From NCBI GenBank assembly GCA_016928775.1, contig JAFGKD010000056.1:1-49527 (forward strand): 49,527 bases of DNA, written 5' to 3'. This DNA comes from Candidatus Zhuqueibacterota bacterium (GTDB taxonomy: Bacteria; Zhuqueibacterota; Zhuqueibacteria; Residuimicrobiales; Krinioviventaceae). The notes beneath the pieces are model-generated. The model ran no database searches. It was not told the DNA's origin and was given only the letters and a program-made list of their open reading frames with translations. Shown here piece after piece: positions 47,718 through 49,527 of the stretch; position 1 is the first letter of the stretch, and the number at the start of each line of letters is the position of its first letter. A program made the translations under genes and the position numbers.

Positions 47718-49351
47718 TACGACGATTCCTTGAAATCTTTATAGTTTATGCCATAACGACGCAGCTTTTCGGAAAAATTTTTTACGTCCATGCCGGCAGT
47801 ACGGGCGGACTCGCGAATTTTTCCGCCGCACTGCCGCAATATCCGGCGCAATTCTTCCTTTTCAAACTGTGTTATGATTCGTTTCTTTCGTTCCTGGAAA
47901 GTTTGGCTTTGTGTGTTCTGCAAAATATCGCTGCCCGCTGTTTCACAAAGCTCTGGCGGTAGATGCTGAATATCAATGACATTATCCCGGGACAGGATAA
48001 TAGCCCGCCTTATGATGTTTTCAAGCTGTCGAATATTGCCTGGATAGCCATAATCTTGCAACACTTGTTTCGCCATATCGGTCACATGCGGGATTTTATC
48101 TCCTTTTTTATACTTGTTCAGGAAATGCTCGACCAGCAACAAAATATCTTCGGGTCGCTCTCGCAAGGGTGGTAGCTTGATACAAAAGACATTGAGCCGA
48201 TAATATAAATCCATCCGAAATAAATCAGCATCGACCATTTTTTGCACATCTCTATTGGTCGCCGCGATCACCCGTACGTCGCAGTGCCTGGATGTCTCAC
48301 TGCCGAGGGGGGTGAATGTCATCTCCTCCAGCACTCGCAAGAGCTTCACCTGAATCGCAGGCGGCATGTCGGCTATTTCATCTAAAAAAATGGTGCCGCC
48401 GTTGGCCAATTCAAATTTACCTTTTTTACTGCTCACGGCTCCGGTATAGGCGCCCTTTTCGTGACCAAAGAGCTCGGATTCGACCAGCGATTCGGGAATA
48501 GCTCCACAATGCAGTGTGACAAGCGGTTTGGCACTGCGACGGCTATTGTAGTGAAGGGCCCGGGCTATTTGTTCCTTGCCGGTACCGTTTTCTCCCTGAA
48601 TCAGCACTGGCACGTCTGTATCCGCAACATTCGCGACATTTTGCAAAATTTTGGTCATGGCTGGACTCGAGCCAATGATGTTCTGAAACCTGTATTGTGC
48701 GCGGAGCTGTTTTTCAAGCTCCTGCTGTGATTTTGTCAGATCTGACAAAGCATAGACATTTTTGAGGGCGATGCTTAGTTGCTCTGAAAAACAGGTCATA
48801 AATTCTGCCATTGTTTCATCAAACAGATCGCGGAGTTTGGAATTGTCGACATAAATTATTCCAACGATTTGATCGGCAATTTTGATGGGCGTGCACAAAA
48901 TGGATAGCAACTGCAAACGAATGACACTTTCCCTGACACCAAAATGTGCATCCGCCAGGGCATCGGGCAGATATATGGTTTGTCCATCCGAGATCACTTT
49001 GTCGATCACACCTTTGCTAACGAGGAATTCCGGATGGTCGACATCCCGCTTGTCAAAGTTACGAGCGACTTTGAAATCAAGAAAAAAACCATCAATCCGG
49101 GCAATAAATCCCCGTTCGGCTTTGGTCACCTCTATAACTTTATCCATTGCGAGCCGAAAAAGCGCTTCATCTTCTATTTCCGAGGTGATGAGCTTGCCAA
49201 GATCATATAGCGTACGATACTTTATGGTGATGTCATAGAGTCTTTTCAGCTCTTCTTGTGCAAGAGTCACAGCGGCATCCGCGGCCAGCTTGAGGTGCTC
49301 TTTGACTTTTTCCAAAAAGAGGGCTTCATCCATATCTTTCGCTTTTTTCAT
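47717..49351 (-). CDS. Sigma-54-dependent transcriptional activator with GAF domain
   Basis: This 544-residue activator has an N-terminal coiled start, a GAF sensor domain (about 44-200), an AAA+ domain (225-460) with Walker A GENGTGKE (253-260), the sigma-54-contacting GAYTGA loop (300-305, a common GAFTGA variant) and Walker B IFLDE (321-325), and a C-terminal Fis-type HTH (497-540). It would activate -24/-12 promoters. No receiver domain is present, so input may come through GAF binding or by phosphorylation from the coupled kinase. A perfect -10 box and palindrome lie upstream. The usual name is an NtrC-family regulator; the target gene may be the nearby transglutaminase. Confidence 0.93.
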   Translation of the reverse strand: MKKAKDMDEALFLEKVKEHLKLAADAAVTLAQEELKRLYDITIKYRTLYDLGKLITSEIEDEALFRLAMDKVIEVTKAERGFIARIDGFFLDFKVARNFDKRDVDHPEFLVSKGVIDKVISDGQTIYLPDALADAHFGVRESVIRLQLLSILCTPIKIADQIVGIIYVDNSKLRDLFDETMAEFMTCFSEQLSIALKNVYALSDLTKSQQELEKQLRAQYRFQNIIGSSPAMTKILQNVANVADTDVPVLIQGENGTGKEQIARALHYNSRRSAKPLVTLHCGAIPESLVESELFGHEKGAYTGAVSSKKGKFELANGGTIFLDEIADMPPAIQVKLLRVLEEMTFTPLGSETSRHCDVRVIAATNRDVQKMVDADLFRMDLYYRLNVFCIKLPPLRERPEDILLLVEHFLNKYKKGDKIPHVTDMAKQVLQDYGYPGNIRQLENIIRRAIILSRDNVIDIQHLPPELCETAGSDILQNTQSQTFQERKKRIITQFEKEELRRILRQCGGKIRESARTAGMDVKNFSEKLRRYGINYKDFKESS

Positions 49352-49380
49352 ATGTGAAACCTGCGCAGCCGAGAGTCATA

Positions 49381-49400
49381 ATTATATAAATGCATTTATA
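49381..49400 (-). promoter_or_regulatory. -10 box with adjacent 16-bp palindrome before the activator gene
   Basis: On the minus strand TATAAT lies at 49386-49381, 30 bases before the activator ATG, and a perfect 16-bp palindrome, TATAAATGCATTTATA, covers 49385-49400 and overlaps it by two bases. No good -35 is visible at 17 bases. The palindrome could be an autoregulatory operator. Confidence 0.4.
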
Positions 49401-49490
49401 AGAAATAGTTCAAGTGACTAACGTGGTCATGTCGTTTGTTATTTTTTTGATTGCTTTATATTTTCGTCTATTGAATTGATACTCTTTTGG

Positions 49491-49512
49491 AGTGAATTCA
49501 CTATGTGAATTC
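49491..49512. promoter_or_regulatory. Palindrome with repeated GTGAATTC motif
   Basis: AGTGAATTCACT (49491-49502) is a perfect 12-bp palindrome, and GTGAATTC returns at 49505-49512. This gives an operator-like arrangement about 140 bases upstream of the activator, or a regulatory site for a gene beyond the window. The remainder of this end region is AT-rich and without genes. Confidence 0.35.
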
Positions 49513-49527
49513 TCGCGGGCCACTGAT

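Overview
The window reads as chromosomal sequence of a Gram-negative bacterium with lipopolysaccharide from the Fibrobacteres-Chlorobi-Bacteroidetes side of the tree. A Calditrichota or KSB1-like lineage is the best guess. The clues are Kdo synthesis and Lpt export genes, sigma-54, an Rnf complex, a VorB-type 2-oxoacid:ferredoxin oxidoreductase, and secreted proteins with the NYPNPFNPST-type FlgD-like/Por-type C-terminal sorting domain. The lineage is inference from gene content only. Genes are dense; no gene-free stretch exceeds 300 bases. I saw no tRNA, rRNA, CRISPR array, insertion sequence or prophage.

Layout, left part (plus strand). The end of rpiB, then glyA and nrdR; an Rnf operon rnfCDGEA with no rnfB, closed by a terminator; tatC with a long acidic N-terminal extension, and a PHP phosphoesterase closed by a strong terminator; an M24 peptidase; two exported proteins (9907-12426); a metallo-beta-lactamase-fold hydrolase followed by a three-gene ferredoxin-linked 2-oxoacid oxidoreductase (13239-15984). 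Next comes an envelope/redox group: a 58-residue four-cysteine protein, a DsrE-like lipoprotein, a DoxX protein fused through an internal Tat-like motif to a second domain, and a Tat-exported Gfo/Idh/MocA oxidoreductase. Two radical SAM genes lead into rng, rplU and rpmA, which end at a terminator.

Middle part. One apparent superoperon of about 12 kb runs from a good sigma-70-type promoter (26186-26214) to a terminator (38363-38389): gatC, kdsB, pyrG, kdsA, kdsC, kdsD, lptC, lptA, lptB, rpoN, hslV, hslU, argF. It makes CMP-Kdo, exports LPS, and carries sigma-54 and the HslUV protease.

Right part (mostly minus strand). A CsgG-family exported protein, a plus-strand FemAB/GNAT-like acyltransferase, a seven-repeat FG-GAP propeller protein and a transglutaminase-like protein with nearly identical sorting tails, then a membrane Ser/Thr kinase with TPRs, translationally coupled to a GAF/AAA+/Fis sigma-54 activator. 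A sigma-54-type promoter lies before the transglutaminase gene, so this end may be a signalling module that controls secreted proteins.

How the genes may work together: the 2-oxoacid oxidoreductase would reduce ferredoxin, which Rnf could oxidise with NAD+ to build an ion gradient. TatC would export the Gfo/Idh protein and perhaps the C-terminal half of the DoxX fusion. RpoN from the superoperon would serve the activator at the right edge.
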